Assembly: GCA_033762255.1 (NCBI GenBank)
Contig: JANRLT010000021.1
Location: 272,559-336,558, forward strand
Reading direction: 5' to 3'
Length of the DNA: 64,000 bases
Source: Pirellulales bacterium
Lineage (GTDB): Bacteria; Planctomycetota; Planctomycetia; Pirellulales; JALHPA01
Part shown: positions 8,102 to 18,465 of the stretch, one piece after another
Position numbering within the stretch: position 1 is the first letter of the stretch
Layout of the letters: each line of letters starts with the position of its first letter
Notes under the pieces: model-generated
What the model saw: only the letters and a program-made list of their open reading frames with translations
Database searches by the model: none
Told to the model about the DNA's origin: nothing
Made by a program: the position numbers and the translations under genes

Positions 8102-9331
8102 TCACGGTCCCTGTCCGCTTCCCACCAACACCGCGTCGTTGTTGTTGGTACCGGCTAGTGGCTCGCCCAGATGGTTCAGGTAAAAGTGATCCCCTTCGGG
8201 CGATTCGCGGCAATCTAGCAAATACAAAATGTGACCATCTTCAAACAGCACATTCCGGCCGTTCCCGCCGTGATGCCCTAGGTATTGCAACTTGCCGTTT
8301 AGAATCGTGCAGCGGGGAAGGTCCGACATCAGGGCAAAATGCTTTCGCGACTGGTTTTTGACCGGGTAATAACGACCATTATCACGATAGCCCAGGGTAA
8401 AAGCGTAGCTCCCCCCCATGAACTCTTGCAGCTTGCGCAAGTCGGCGGGGGAGGCCCGCAAGAGGTCCTGGGTGCGTGGAATCCGAAATTCCGACTGGCG
8501 GGCCAAGTCGGACTCGGGGCACAGAACTAAGCGGGGATGGGTCAAATAACCCGCATCCTGAAGTTGGGTGGCATACACCCCAGCCGCCGCCAAGGGACCA
8601 CGCTCGCTCGCCACAGGGAAAATCCCTTGATGATGCGCGGCCAGGCTACTTAGCCCATAATGGACCTCGCGCATGTTGTTTTGACAATTGACTAACTGGG
8701 CATGCTCGCGGGATTGTAAAATCGATGGCAAGACCAACGCACCCAAAAACAGCATGGCACCGACAGCCACGCCGACATCCAGCGGCCGCCAGTTACGGGT
8801 GGAAAAATCGGGGACATGCCCGGCGACATCCACCGCGGTGGCGGAATTTTGAGAGTTGGTCTGAAATACTTGATCGGTGATGCCAGCCGTCAAGGTGTTT
8901 AGGTCGGTGCCAATTGTCCTGGAAGTCGGCGGGATAGGAGCGGCGCCACCCAGAGTCGGATGATAAGCCACGCCCAGGGGTGTCAATGTTTGACCGGTCA
9001 GATCCAACGCGGCGGAATCATCCGCCAGGGGAGAAATTTGATTTGGCGAATGGTCGATCCCGGCGGGAGTGACTTCCACCGCGGCGGAAGCTGGGGAAGG
9101 ACGCGACTCTTGCGTCCAAACTTTTTGACAGGTAGCCGCCGCTAATTGGGCCGGGGGATCAAAAGGTTCTTCATCGGCGGAAAGAAGCTGCAAACCGCGC
9201 TGCAAGCATAAACATTCGTAACGAAGCAGGGTGTCGCGGCGCAATTGGTCGGCGACTTGCTCGGTTTCGTCAGGCTCGAGTGCCTGCAATAAATATCCGA
9301 GCAGCTGGACGCGGGGGTTAGTTTCAGTCAT
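8102..9331 (-). CDS. Anti-sigma-like membrane protein fused to an H-X9-DG-like (DUF1559-like) domain
   Basis: A 409-residue protein whose start overlaps the end of the sigma-factor gene by 8 bases, so it is the probable anti-sigma partner and translationally coupled. Residues 1-75 (LLGYLLQALEPDETEQVADQL onward) match the helical N-terminus of planctomycete anti-sigma proteins; no zinc-binding HxxxCxxC is visible. A low-complexity linker leads to one membrane segment at about 186-205. The outside part resembles prepilin-associated H-X9-DG proteins: it has VNCQNNMREVHYGL after the membrane segment and HHGGNGRNVLFEDGHILYLL near the end, with 10 rather than 9 residues between the second His and DG. 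I infer a sensor outside and sigma sequestration inside. Confidence 0.65.
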   Translation of the reverse strand: MTETNPRVQLLGYLLQALEPDETEQVADQLRRDTLLRYECLCLQRGLQLLSADEEPFDPPAQLAAATCQKVWTQESRPSPASAAVEVTPAGIDHSPNQISPLADDSAALDLTGQTLTPLGVAYHPTLGGAAPIPPTSRTIGTDLNTLTAGITDQVFQTNSQNSATAVDVAGHVPDFSTRNWRPLDVGVAVGAMLFLGALVLPSILQSREHAQLVNCQNNMREVHYGLSSLAAHHQGIFPVASERGPLAAAGVYATQLQDAGYLTHPRLVLCPESDLARQSEFRIPRTQDLLRASPADLRKLQEFMGGSYAFTLGYRDNGRYYPVKNQSRKHFALMSDLPRCTILNGKLQYLGHHGGNGRNVLFEDGHILYLLDCRESPEGDHFYLNHLGEPLAGTNNNDAVLVGSGQGP

Positions 9332-9977
9332 GTTCCGCGGTATGGGTTTGTTTCCAGGATTGATGCAGCTTGAGGATGGCCGCGTGCAGGCGGCTTTTGA
9401 CCGTCCCCACGGGAATTTCCATCACATCAGCCGCTTCACGATACTTTAAACCCTGATAATACACCAAGATCAAGGCAGTACGGAGTCCCTCCGGCAGTTC
9501 CTGAACAGCTTGGCGGATCCAGTCGCGCCGTTCCAGCATTTCCAGGTTGGTGTCGGCTTCTGGCTCGGTGCTGGTGAGCAATTCGAGCAAGGTGCCGATC
9601 TCTTCGCCGTGGTCATGCTCGGTCCGACGATCCAGACTGACCATCCGGTGCCGTTTGTTCCGGCGCTGGGCGTCAATCGCCTGGTTTGTGGCAATCGTAT
9701 ACAGCCAGGGCCGAAACTTGCGTTCCTCGTCGAATTGGTCGCGCTTCAAGTGAACCTGTAAAAAGGTCGCCTGAAACGCGTCTTCCGCCAAAGTCGCATC
9801 CCCCAAATACCGGCGCAAATAACTATACAATTCGCGCTCGTACCGCGAGACGAGTTCCTCAAAAGCGCGGCGGGTATCGGTGGTCCGATACTCGCGCAGC
9901 AATTCTTCGTCGGATCGTTCCGCCCAGGGGATAAAACTTATCGAGTTGGTTCGAGGACGTTCGATGGTGACACTCAT
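9324..9977 (-). CDS. RNA polymerase sigma-70 family factor, ECF type
   Basis: Directs RNA polymerase to a specific promoter set. From the ATG at 9977 the protein has 217 residues, usual for ECF factors. Region 2 is FEELVSRYERELYSYLRRYL through EDAFQATFLQVHLKRDQF and FRPWLYTIATNQAIDAQRR. Region 4 is LPEGLRTALILVYYQGLKYR, then EIPVGTVKSRLHAAILKL, a helix-turn-helix for the -35 element. The frame is open upstream to 10175 with another ATG at 10067; neither start has a clear Shine-Dalgarno, so the start is uncertain. The anti-sigma-like gene overlaps its 3' end. Autoregulation would be usual but I cannot identify the promoter. Confidence 0.88.
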   Translation of the reverse strand: MSVTIERPRTNSISFIPWAERSDEELLREYRTTDTRRAFEELVSRYERELYSYLRRYLGDATLAEDAFQATFLQVHLKRDQFDEERKFRPWLYTIATNQAIDAQRRNKRHRMVSLDRRTEHDHGEEIGTLLELLTSTEPEADTNLEMLERRDWIRQAVQELPEGLRTALILVYYQGLKYREAADVMEIPVGTVKSRLHAAILKLHQSWKQTHTAEHD

Positions 9978-10524
9978 GGTTACGCAGTGGTTTTGGCCGT
10001 GGTTCGCGAGTTTGTTGCCGCCGGTGACGGAATCTTTTTGCAAATTGGCCAAAAAATCGGAATTCATTGAAAATTTAACACACCGGGCCACCCCGGGTTG
10101 GCAAAAAACCGGATCACGGTCGGGTTTTGCCAACTTTGCGGGGACGCCTCTCGTATAACGCAAACAATGTGCCAAGGTGCTCTAAACGATTTTTACGGCC
10201 TTATGCACAGGCATAAACATAAACTTAAATTATTACTGTAAATCAACTTGCGCTAAATCCAGGAATTGCCATAAATAGTCTGTGAAACTTGTCACATTGT
10301 AGTTTTGGCATGTTTTTTTGCGAAATTGTACAATCTGGCAGGAAGCAAAGAGTTGAATTTTAATACAGCTTAATTTTTTGCGCATTTTTCGTGAATTTTT
10401 TCACGGATGAATCCCCACAGACTTGCCATTCAATCACAAAATTGCATGCTGGCACTTGGTGGTCGTCGCATCTCTGCCCCGGAAGCCAACTGATTGAACC
10501 AGGATAACTAAAGGTGTTTTTGAA
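9978..10524. other. Divergent promoter region of the sigma operon and mtnA
   Basis: About 550 bases, AT-rich from 10190 on. It must hold divergent promoters. I looked for a SAM-responsive riboswitch before mtnA and could not fold one with confidence. Part of it (to 10175) is open in the sigma-factor frame. Confidence 0.5.
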
Positions 10525-11586
10525 ATGAATCATGAGCCAATCATCGCCACGCGTTGGATCGGAGAGACGGATGGCTATTTGGAACTGCTGGACCAAACCC
10601 TGTTGCCGGGTCAAATCACGCGCTTAGCCTGCCGCGACGTTCCCACCGTTTTTGAGGCGATCCGCGCCCTCCGCGTCCGCGGCGCGCCCGCCATCGGCAT
10701 TGCCGCCGCCTATGGAACCGTCTTGGGCGTGCATCATCTCCGTCCCACAAATACCAGCGAGTGGTTAACAGCACTGGAGAGCGTGACCGCGGAATTGGCC
10801 CAATCCCGCCCCACGGCGGTGAATTTGTTTTGGGCGTTGGAGCGCATGCGACAATTTGGGCGGGAACAAGCCAGCAAGTCGGTCGAGGTAGCCTTTTTAA
10901 CAGAGCAACTCCTGGCAGAGGCTCATCGCATTCGCGCGGAAGACGCCGCCATGTGCCGGGCCATTGGACAATACGGGGCGGAGCTATTGCCAGCCAATCG
11001 CGGCGTCTTGACGCACTGCAACACCGGATCACTGGCCACGGCCGAGTATGGCACAGCGCTGGCGGCCATTTACACCGCGCACGCCCAGGGAAAAAACATA
11101 CAGGTGTATGCCGATGAAACGCGGCCGCTGTTACAGGGCGCGCGCTTGACCACGTGGGAACTGCAACAGGCGGGCGTGCCGGTAACGTTGATATGTGATA
11201 ATATGGCCGCCACAGTCTTACGCGCGGGTCAGGTGGGGGCGGTGATCGTGGGTGCGGACCGGATCGCCGCGAACGGCGACGCCGCGAACAAGATCGGCAC
11301 GTATGGTCTGGCAATCCTAGCCCACTACCACCAGGTGCCGTTTTATGTGGCGGCCCCTTCCAGCACTTTTGATCTCAATATTTCGAACGGCGCGGGGATT
11401 CCCATCGAACAGCGTGATCCGCGCGAAGTGACGGAAGCTTTTGGCCGAAGGACAGCCCCGGCTGATACGCGGGTGTTTAACCCGGCCTTTGACGTGACCC
11501 CCGCGGAGTTGATCACGGCGCTGGTGACCGAGCGGGGTATCATTCGCCCGGTCACGGCGGCTAATATCGCAAAACTTCTAGGCTAA
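10525..11586 (+). CDS. mtnA: S-methyl-5-thioribose-1-phosphate isomerase
   Basis: Isomerises 5-methylthioribose 1-phosphate to 5-methylthioribulose 1-phosphate in the methionine salvage pathway. The 353 residues are the normal length for the eIF2B-related MtnA family. Signatures are RVRGAPAIGIAAAYG (51-64), LTHCNTGSLATAEYGTALA with the catalytic Cys165, and VGADRIAANGDAANKIGTY with the catalytic Asp245; NMAATVLRAG and YVAAPSSTFD also match. The ATG at 10525 is the family start. No other methionine-salvage gene is next to it. Confidence 0.95.
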   Translation: MNHEPIIATRWIGETDGYLELLDQTLLPGQITRLACRDVPTVFEAIRALRVRGAPAIGIAAAYGTVLGVHHLRPTNTSEWLTALESVTAELAQSRPTAVNLFWALERMRQFGREQASKSVEVAFLTEQLLAEAHRIRAEDAAMCRAIGQYGAELLPANRGVLTHCNTGSLATAEYGTALAAIYTAHAQGKNIQVYADETRPLLQGARLTTWELQQAGVPVTLICDNMAATVLRAGQVGAVIVGADRIAANGDAANKIGTYGLAILAHYHQVPFYVAAPSSTFDLNISNGAGIPIEQRDPREVTEAFGRRTAPADTRVFNPAFDVTPAELITALVTERGIIRPVTAANIAKLLG

Positions 11587-11836
11587 GGGGCGTCAAGCCG
11601 CGCCGCGAAGCTTTGGACGCGCTGAAACGCTTGCTCAAAGTTGAACTGGTCAAAATCGGCGGAGCCCCGTTTAAAAGAATGCTTTATTCCTATGAGGGGT
11701 TCGCAGCTTTGTATTCTATTTCGAGAATATTGCGTCAACGACAATATTGGCAAAATGGAATACAAGACAGTCATTTTGGAAGATAACTTTGGTGATAAGT
11801 GTCAATTATTCATTTAATAGCAAACTGGGGTAGAGT

Positions 11837-12301
11837 GTGGAATTTTTTGCTTTTTGCACCGCTGTGTTTTTCTCAGCTTTCATCTATGCGGGATTCTGTG
11901 CTTTGCTTTCTTGGGTTGGGGGATGGTGGCAACTTGGCAATTTGTATCCAGCTACCATAAAAGAATCTGGCAGTGAATTCTGGATGATTTCTGGCTCATT
12001 CGGTTGGCCGCCCTTTGCCGCCTCTTATGGTCGATGTTTGTTTGTGACAGTGACTTCGCGTGGTTTGCGAATTTCGATATTCTTCTTATTCAGGCCATTT
12101 CACCCTCCCTTATTTTTTCCCTGGGAAAGGGTCCTACGAGGCGATTTTCATTATGAATTGTTCTACCGCGCGCTTTCCATTGAATTAGTGGACTATCACA
12201 CTCCAATAGTGTTGTACGGTCGCGCGGCACAACCGATAGCGGATGCCTTCAGCCAATGGCAATGCGATCGGCAAACGGAGGAAGAACTCGCGGAATTATA
12301 A
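11837..12301 (+). CDS. Hypothetical membrane protein
   Basis: A 154-residue protein of unknown family, starting at GTG (11837). One strong hydrophobic segment at residues 5-30 (FCTAVFFSAFIYAGFCALLS) anchors it. Then come a PH-like alternation of strands (FVTVTSRGLRISIFFLFRPF, PLFFPWERVLRGDF) and a short C-terminal helix. The layout membrane anchor plus PH-like beta domain is a guess. The only support is the open frame, plausible codon use and a gap in which no other gene fits. Confidence 0.45.
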   Translation: MEFFAFCTAVFFSAFIYAGFCALLSWVGGWWQLGNLYPATIKESGSEFWMISGSFGWPPFAASYGRCLFVTVTSRGLRISIFFLFRPFHPPLFFPWERVLRGDFHYELFYRALSIELVDYHTPIVLYGRAAQPIADAFSQWQCDRQTEEELAEL

Positions 12302-12382
12302 ACTGAAAGAAAGTCATTCATTAAGGCAACTGCGGCTTACAGCTTATTTTAAAGTTCAAGACCAAGCCCTCGTCCCTGTACC

Positions 12383-13303
12383 CTACCCCCTTTCCTCCCG
12401 TACCCCTCGCTGACGCAGCGCCTCATAAAATAAAACCGCCGCCGCCGCGGAGACATTTAAACTATCCGCAATGCCCAGCATCGGGAGCGCGATAGGCACA
12501 ATCATCGCAGAGGGTGAAGAGTCGTCGGCATTTTGGGGCGCACTGGGGTTGGGAAATCCCTGCCAAGCTATGTCCAGCCCTTCGTCTTCGCTTCCCAGGG
12601 CAATGGCGCACGGAATGGTAAAATCAACCTCCGTGTAACTCTGTTCCGCATCCAGACTGGCGGCATAGATAACTGCCACATTTCGCCGTAACCACGAAAG
12701 CGCATTTTGTTCGGTGGCCGTGCAGCAGGGAACGTGGAAAATTGTCCCCAGGCTGGCCCGAATGGTATTGGGGTTCCACAATTCGGCGTTTTCCCCCGCG
12801 ACGATTACTCCCGTCACCCCCGCGCCATCCGCGCTGCGCATTGCCGCCCCCACATTACCTGGTTTTTCCACATCCACCAGGACGCCATACAAGGGAGGTT
12901 GGGTATTTGGCAAATGTAAAAAATTCTCCAGTTTTCGCACCGGGGCCTGGGCCACCGCAAGAAAACCCTCCGCCCGTTCGCCATAGGCCAGGCGTTCAAA
13001 GACTTTGGAGCTGACGGGGAGCAGTTCGGGAAAGACGCTTTCCGTCCCGGGGTGAGCGGACAATTCCTCCGGACTATTCGCAGGGAAACTTCCTTGTTGA
13101 ATGATAAACAGCAGGTCACTCCCCTCGGACGTATGCACCCATTCCTGGCAGTAGTACAACTCGGTCAGCGTGATCCCCGACTGCCAGGCGCGCAGAATTT
13201 CCCGCGCTCCATCAATCAGAAAGCGGCCAGACTTGCGCCGTTGCCGGGAATCGCGCAGGCGAATCGCTGCCTTTACCCGTGGATTTTGCAAACTGGTAAT
13301 CAT
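12383..13303 (-). CDS. TrmH/SpoU-family RNA 2'-O-methyltransferase
   Basis: SAM-dependent rRNA or tRNA 2'-O-ribose methyltransferase of 306 residues. The N-terminal part (SLQNPRVKAAIRLRDSRQRR, then GRFLIDGAREILRA) is the RNA-binding substrate domain of the TsnR/RlmB-like branch. The catalytic SPOUT knot shows motif 1 DVEKPGNVGAAMRSADGAGV, motif 2 IALGSEDEGL and motif 3 PMLGIADSLNVSAAAAVLFY, all intact. The ATG at 13303 places the family start MITSLQNPRVK; the open frame upstream to 13414 is unlike the family. Which nucleotide is modified cannot be told from sequence. Confidence 0.88.
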   Translation of the reverse strand: MITSLQNPRVKAAIRLRDSRQRRKSGRFLIDGAREILRAWQSGITLTELYYCQEWVHTSEGSDLLFIIQQGSFPANSPEELSAHPGTESVFPELLPVSSKVFERLAYGERAEGFLAVAQAPVRKLENFLHLPNTQPPLYGVLVDVEKPGNVGAAMRSADGAGVTGVIVAGENAELWNPNTIRASLGTIFHVPCCTATEQNALSWLRRNVAVIYAASLDAEQSYTEVDFTIPCAIALGSEDEGLDIAWQGFPNPSAPQNADDSSPSAMIVPIALPMLGIADSLNVSAAAAVLFYEALRQRGVREERG

Positions 13304-13551
13304 GCAAAAGGCAATAGAAAGGGAATCGCACGGCCATTCAAAATGAGCTAGTGCCCTGTCAACGATTCCTTTGCGGCTGAACCGGAGGGTGTTAACCAGC
13401 GGTGCGAGCGGCAAGAAGCGGGGACTCGGGCCCTGCGGCTGATCCGCCTAACTCGAATCTTCAGCGTTGACACAGAACTAACTCTCATTCCCAGATTAGA
13501 AATAAAGTCGGCTCATGTCGAGAGAATATGGGATAATAGGCCCTAGGGAAC

Positions 13552-15903
13552 TTATAGGCCCAGCTTGTCGATGAGGACCAGCATTCCCTGGCAATCGACC
13601 CCCTGTTGTTGCGCTTCGGTCCATAATTGCCGCGCGTCGGCGATTTTATTTACTTTCACTTGCACAAAGTAAAATGCCCCCAAGATGGCTTTATTTCCTG
13701 GTTCGCTGTTAAACCATTTTTTCGCGATGACCACCGCCAGTCCCGTGGGCAGACTGTTGAATTTAAAGTTTTCATTTTTACCATTGCGGCGGATCGTGAT
13801 TTCGCTGGCGGTGGAGTTAACCACATTGGCCTTGCTGCTGCCGATTTCAATTTCGCCGTCCAAGGTCCGCATCGATTCTTGCACTGCGCTCCAGAACTCG
13901 CGAGTGTACTCGGCGACTTCTTCCATGGATTGCAAATGCGCTTGCAAATCCGCGCTCACCGCCAACTCGCGCGCGGATTTAAGTTTTTCCACGGCAAAAT
14001 CAAAGTTGCGCTCCGCCAAGCCTGAACGGACTTCGCGCAATATGTCCCAAAACGCCTTTTCCTGCTCCGCTGTCGCCTGGACCGGCGGTGGAGTGTTTTG
14101 GGCGGGAGGCACTGACTGGGGAGGCACCGGCTGAGCTGAAACGGGCTGAGATGGCTCTGACTGCGGCGAGCCAGCAGGTGGGGTACTGGGTTGCGACGCA
14201 ATGCCTGGGCCGGGGTTGGGGGCTGGCATGGGCGTTGGATTTGTCGGCGAAGTTACATTACCCGGTGCGGAAGGCGGAGGCGTCGTCGCATTTGGCGCGG
14301 GTAAAGCAGGCGCGGTCGTTAGTTCCGCCGATGTGACAGCATCTGATTTCGGCGGATTAGTTGCTTCCCCCGGTGGTTTCACCTGTCCTGGCGGAGGCGC
14401 TATGGTTGAATTTGTAACACTTTTGGCGGTTTGGGCGGGACTGGCGGGAGGATCCGCTGGCGGAGAGAGTGTATTGGGTAATTCCGCTGCTGGCGCTGGT
14501 GGGGTCAAAACGGGCATAGTCTTGGACTGCGCCGGATTAAAAGGAACCTTTGAAGAAGCAGCATTGTTTCGTGTTGGAGTTGCTGGCGACGAACTTAGTC
14601 GTTTCGAGCTAGAATCTGAATTCTGCGCGATTTCCACGGGGCTCTTGGAATTACCTGCAAAACTGGCCAGAACAAAAACCAGAATCATTCCCCCTAGCAT
14701 GACACCTGCAAATAACGCGTATGTTTGCGCGGCGTTATGACGACGATTTAGAGCATGGGCCACAGAAGTCCGGGCAGGCGCGGACGTTTGACCGGAAAGA
14801 ACCGCACTGCTTGTCTCGTTCGTTGGTAATGACGTCCCGGGAGACATGGGGTAGCGGTCCATTAACAAAGTGGACGCCGTGGTCTCGGGCCTTAACGGGG
14901 CCATTGGGTCATGGCCGGCAACTTGGACGGGCAATAAAGGATTCGCAGGTTGATTGACGGCGGCAGCCGGCGTCACCACGGCAGGATAACTCATCCCGGG
15001 CGGATATTGGCCTGAAACATACTGCCCCGGGGGATAGCCGGGGTGTGTCGAGGCACTGCCCGGGGGAGAATGCTGTGCCGCCAAATGGGCCGGTAATAAA
15101 TGCGGCGGCAACAATCCCGATGAAGCTTCAAGAGGAACAGGCTGGCCAGTCGCTGGAAACGGCGTATAGTAGCTAGCCGTTCCCCCTGAATAAGCCGGAG
15201 CCACGGCGGAAGGATCTAGGGACGGATGTCCTCCAGAAGCTGACTGCGGAAATTGTGCGGGAAAATACCCTCCTGGACCGTAAACGGGGGGACTATAAGC
15301 CGGTTGACCTACGGGTGGCGCAGAGGGAACAAAAGATGGCGGAGCCGAGACGGGCGGCGCAACCGGGGGAGGGACAGGTGGAGCCAATGGGATGGATGAT
15401 GCGAAGTCGCGCGGCTGTTCACCCCCCCCCTGAGCGATATGTTCCGGCACCGGGACCTGTTGGGACGCATTCGCGGTGGAAGAGCTAATCGCGGCGACTG
15501 GTTCCGCCAGGGTCAGTGGTTTACGCGGAGCAGCCCCTTCAACACCGTAAATTTTACGCCCCTTCGAGGGAGCGGCCTCTCGGTTTAATTTGATTTGTAA
15601 TTTCAAACTTTCGTCATATTCGCGCTTATGGCGGGGATGCGAAAGAGTGCTTTGGGCGGCGGCCAATTCTCCGACCAGGCGTTGCCAGACCTCGCGATGG
15701 GTTTCAGGCGTAATTTTTAACAGACGACTTAACTGACGTTCGGCGGCCTGGGTAATCAAGCCGGTGTTCGCCTCAAACAGCTCTAAATTCAATAGCTGAT
15801 AGTGGTTAGGCGTTTCACCACTGGTATTTTCACTACTTATGTGATTACCCGCGATGTTATCCAAGCCCAACCAAGTCCGATACGGATTAAACGTGTCTTT
15901 CAT
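13552..15903 (-). CDS. J-domain-like, proline-rich single-pass membrane protein
   Basis: A 783-residue protein of a kind I associate with planctomycetes. Residues 6-100 (NPYRTWLGLDN; PNHYQLLNLELFEAN; ending LSHPRHKREYDESL) look like a degenerate J-domain without the HPD. Residues 130-390 are Pro/Ser/Gly/Tyr-rich low complexity. A membrane helix follows at about 394-416 (YALFAGVMLGGMILVFVLAS). Next is another Pro/Ala/Ser-rich stretch to about 630, then a globular C-terminal domain of about 150 residues (AFWDILREVRSGLAERNFD; SEITIRRNGKNENFKFNSLP). Function unknown. The start at 15903 keeps the conserved N-terminus. It lies downstream of ilvB's far side as a separate unit. Confidence 0.7.
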   Translation of the reverse strand: MKDTFNPYRTWLGLDNIAGNHISSENTSGETPNHYQLLNLELFEANTGLITQAAERQLSRLLKITPETHREVWQRLVGELAAAQSTLSHPRHKREYDESLKLQIKLNREAAPSKGRKIYGVEGAAPRKPLTLAEPVAAISSSTANASQQVPVPEHIAQGGGEQPRDFASSIPLAPPVPPPVAPPVSAPPSFVPSAPPVGQPAYSPPVYGPGGYFPAQFPQSASGGHPSLDPSAVAPAYSGGTASYYTPFPATGQPVPLEASSGLLPPHLLPAHLAAQHSPPGSASTHPGYPPGQYVSGQYPPGMSYPAVVTPAAAVNQPANPLLPVQVAGHDPMAPLRPETTASTLLMDRYPMSPGTSLPTNETSSAVLSGQTSAPARTSVAHALNRRHNAAQTYALFAGVMLGGMILVFVLASFAGNSKSPVEIAQNSDSSSKRLSSSPATPTRNNAASSKVPFNPAQSKTMPVLTPPAPAAELPNTLSPPADPPASPAQTAKSVTNSTIAPPPGQVKPPGEATNPPKSDAVTSAELTTAPALPAPNATTPPPSAPGNVTSPTNPTPMPAPNPGPGIASQPSTPPAGSPQSEPSQPVSAQPVPPQSVPPAQNTPPPVQATAEQEKAFWDILREVRSGLAERNFDFAVEKLKSARELAVSADLQAHLQSMEEVAEYTREFWSAVQESMRTLDGEIEIGSSKANVVNSTASEITIRRNGKNENFKFNSLPTGLAVVIAKKWFNSEPGNKAILGAFYFVQVKVNKIADARQLWTEAQQQGVDCQGMLVLIDKLGL

Positions 15904-16482
15904 GGAGTCAAATCAGCATGGTGAAAACGAGCATCCGCCAGAATCATCCTGTAGTACTCAGCGATTACGGCACAACCCAGCGGGAGAAAAGCCTTCCCCA
16001 CCATCAAATCCAGCGTCAACAGTCAGAAATTTATTGTAACACAAGCAAAAGCGGCGGGCTGACGGATTTTTTTAAGGAAAAAATAGTCAAAAAATCCGCA
16101 ATCCGGGTCGGTCATTCGCCTACGCCTACAAATACAACCAGCAAACAACTAATAAATAGACTCTGCCCGGGGAGCAATGTTCCTAAAAATTTGCCTCGAA
16201 GAAACAAAATTCCCGAAAACCTTTCGCAAATTTTTGGAGATTTTATTCCCTAAGAGATTAGGAACGCATGCAGACTGAATGTCCCCAAGTGAACAAATGC
16301 CCAAGTAGGGTGTTATGCCTGCTAGCAAGCTAGAGGATGGAATATAGCATGCGAGCCCAGGTTATACCTAACTTAGCCCAAAGCTAAATTGCCGTCTCAT
16401 GGAGGGGAGGCGCTCTGTAGCGACAGCAAAAAGGCCCTAGTTAAACCCGCGGAACGGGTCAGCTAGGATCTTTCATCAGTGA
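15904..16482. other. Intergenic region
   Basis: 579 bases without a gene. It must hold the promoter of the minus-strand J-domain-like gene. The ilvB terminator sits at 16428-16467. Frames running out of the J-domain-like gene on the plus strand have no family features. Confidence 0.55.
16428..16467 (-). terminator. Intrinsic terminator of ilvB
   Basis: On the minus strand: an outer stem CCTAG/CTAGG enclosing an inner stem ACCCG/CGGGT, then a T-run (plus-strand A5 at 16428-16432). It stands 16 bases after the ilvB stop codon. Confidence 0.7.
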
Positions 16483-18303
16483 TTATTCCTTGATGATGTC
16501 ACGGACGGTCATGCCGGACGGGATCATCGGCAGGACATGCTCTTGATACGGGACTTCGACATCCAACACATACGGCCCATCATAGGCAAGCATCTCCTTG
16601 AGCGCATCGACCAGTTCGGATTTCTTTTTGACATAGCGGGCACCGCAGCCAAAACCCTTGGCAATCTGGACAAAGTTGGGGTAACGCTCGGAGGCCGGTT
16701 TGCCGTGCCCTTGGCCGATGGCCTCGGGATTGTCGATCGGACCTAAATAGGTATGAGCGCGATTCCCCTTAAAAAAGCGGTCTTCCCACTGCACCACCAT
16801 GCCCAGGTGTTGGTTATTTAGCAACAGCACTTTGACGGGTATCTTTTCGCAGACGCAGGTGGCTAGTTCCTGGATATTCATCAAAAAGCTGCCATCCCCG
16901 TCAATGTCAATGACGTGTTTGTCGGGGTGGGCGACCTTGGCCCCCATGGCGGCCGGCAGGCCAAAGCCCATAGTTCCCAGGCCCGAACTAGACATCCACG
17001 TCCGCGGCTCCATGAACTTGTAAAATTGCGCCGCCCACATTTGATGTTGGCCAACGCCAACGCTGATGATCGTGTTTTCGCCACGGGTCAGCTTCCACAA
17101 TTCATGAATCGCCAGTTGCTGGGTGATCGCGTCGATTTCCGGAATCTTGTATGGATCCTGCGATTTCCAAGAAGAAATTTGTTCCAGCCACGGTTCCAGC
17201 CCCGTTGGAGCCTCGACAATTTTATTTAACTCGCTCAAAAAGTACTTCACATCACTGACAATCGGAATATGGGCGTCCTTATTCTTATTCAGTTCCGAGG
17301 GGTCGATATCGACATGTAAAATAAAGGCATTTTTGGCAAATTCCTCTTTCTTGCCGGTGACGCGGTCATCAAATCGCACGCCCAGCGCGATGAGCAGATC
17401 GCATTCATCGACGGCATAGTTGGAATAAACGCTGCCATGCATGCCCAACATATCCAACCACAGGGGGCCTTCACCCCGGACCGCCCCAAGTCCCATGACC
17501 GTGGTGGTGATGGGAATGCCGGTTTTGCGAACGAATTCCCGCAGTGCGTCGCTAGCTCCGGAGCTAATGACCCCGCCGCCGGCATAAATCACCGGACGTT
17601 TGGCTTGCTTAATGGCGGCGGCTGCTTGGGCGATTTGCTCCGGCTTGGCCAGACGTTCGGAAATTTTATAACCGGGCAGATTCATCGGCACATCAAAATC
17701 GGGAACGATTTGCGCCATTTGGACGTTCTTGGGCAAATCAACCAACACCGGTCCCTGGCGGCCCGTGGTGGCAATATGAAACGCCTCGCGCATGACACGG
17801 GCGATATCATTAACATGCGTGACCAGATAATGATGCTTGGTAATGCCGCGGCAGACCTCCACAATGGGGGTTTCTTGAAAAGCATCCGAGCCGATAACCG
17901 GAGTGCCGACCTGGCCGGTCAAGGCAATCAAGGGGACACTGTCCATCTTGGCATCGGCAATGGCGGTGACCAGATTGAGCGCGCCAGGGCCGCTGGTCCC
18001 CATGCAGACTCCCGGTCGGCCAGTCGTGCGGGCGTACCCTTGTGCCGCAAATGCCCCCCCCTGTTCATGGCGTGGCAATATGGTCCGGATTTGGTCTTTA
18101 TACCGCGTTAACGACTGGTGCAGCGGCATGCTCGCTCCACCGGGATAGGCAAATATCACATCCGTTCCCTGATTGATCAGGGATTGGATCACTACGTCCG
18201 CACCATTGATTAACTGATTTGCCGCACGCGGTTTAGTCACTGTGGCCACATCAAACCTCGGTAAAGTCCCATGAAAAAACAAATAACACGATTCCGCCAC
18301 CAA
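16483..18303 (-). CDS. ilvB: Acetolactate synthase, large (catalytic) subunit
   Basis: ThDP- and FAD-dependent enzyme that condenses two pyruvates, or pyruvate with 2-oxobutyrate, in branched-chain amino acid synthesis. Of its 606 residues, about 580 are the conserved core. Seen are [32 protein letters not shown] with the cofactor-activating Glu, [37 protein letters not shown], and the ThDP/Mg site [16 protein letters not shown] followed by [16 protein letters not shown]. The N-terminal 19 residues before VATVTKP are unusual; a GTG start at 18246 is possible. No small subunit or other ilv/leu gene is adjacent; an isopropylmalate-dehydrogenase-like gene lies 33 kb away. A terminator follows the stop. 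Confidence 0.93.
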   Translation of the reverse strand: MVAESCYLFFHGTLPRFDVATVTKPRAANQLINGADVVIQSLINQGTDVIFAYPGGASMPLHQSLTRYKDQIRTILPRHEQGGAFAAQGYARTTGRPGVCMGTSGPGALNLVTAIADAKMDSVPLIALTGQVGTPVIGSDAFQETPIVEVCRGITKHHYLVTHVNDIARVMREAFHIATTGRQGPVLVDLPKNVQMAQIVPDFDVPMNLPGYKISERLAKPEQIAQAAAAIKQAKRPVIYAGGGVISSGASDALREFVRKTGIPITTTVMGLGAVRGEGPLWLDMLGMHGSVYSNYAVDECDLLIALGVRFDDRVTGKKEEFAKNAFILHVDIDPSELNKNKDAHIPIVSDVKYFLSELNKIVEAPTGLEPWLEQISSWKSQDPYKIPEIDAITQQLAIHELWKLTRGENTIISVGVGQHQMWAAQFYKFMEPRTWMSSSGLGTMGFGLPAAMGAKVAHPDKHVIDIDGDGSFLMNIQELATCVCEKIPVKVLLLNNQHLGMVVQWEDRFFKGNRAHTYLGPIDNPEAIGQGHGKPASERYPNFVQIAKGFGCGARYVKKKSELVDALKEMLAYDGPYVLDVEVPYQEHVLPMIPSGMTVRDIIKE

Positions 18304-18465
18304 AAATACTGTTTAGCCGCCAATTTTGCCTAATCAATTGAAGATAAATGCCAATCCCATTTCCCGCAACTCAAAATTCTCCGGCCAAGCTTTTAGCATA
18401 GACCGTAACAGGCTATTTGCCCACATTTCTTGGATATTTTCCCGGGTGAAATCCCGGTTTTTAGC

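Noticed and set aside
10176..10524. SAM riboswitch before mtnA
   Set aside because: No stem arrangement typical of a known SAM riboswitch class could be drawn by eye.
11583..11774. 63-codon minus-strand gene after mtnA
   Set aside because: Overlaps the mtnA stop codon and shows no recognisable features.
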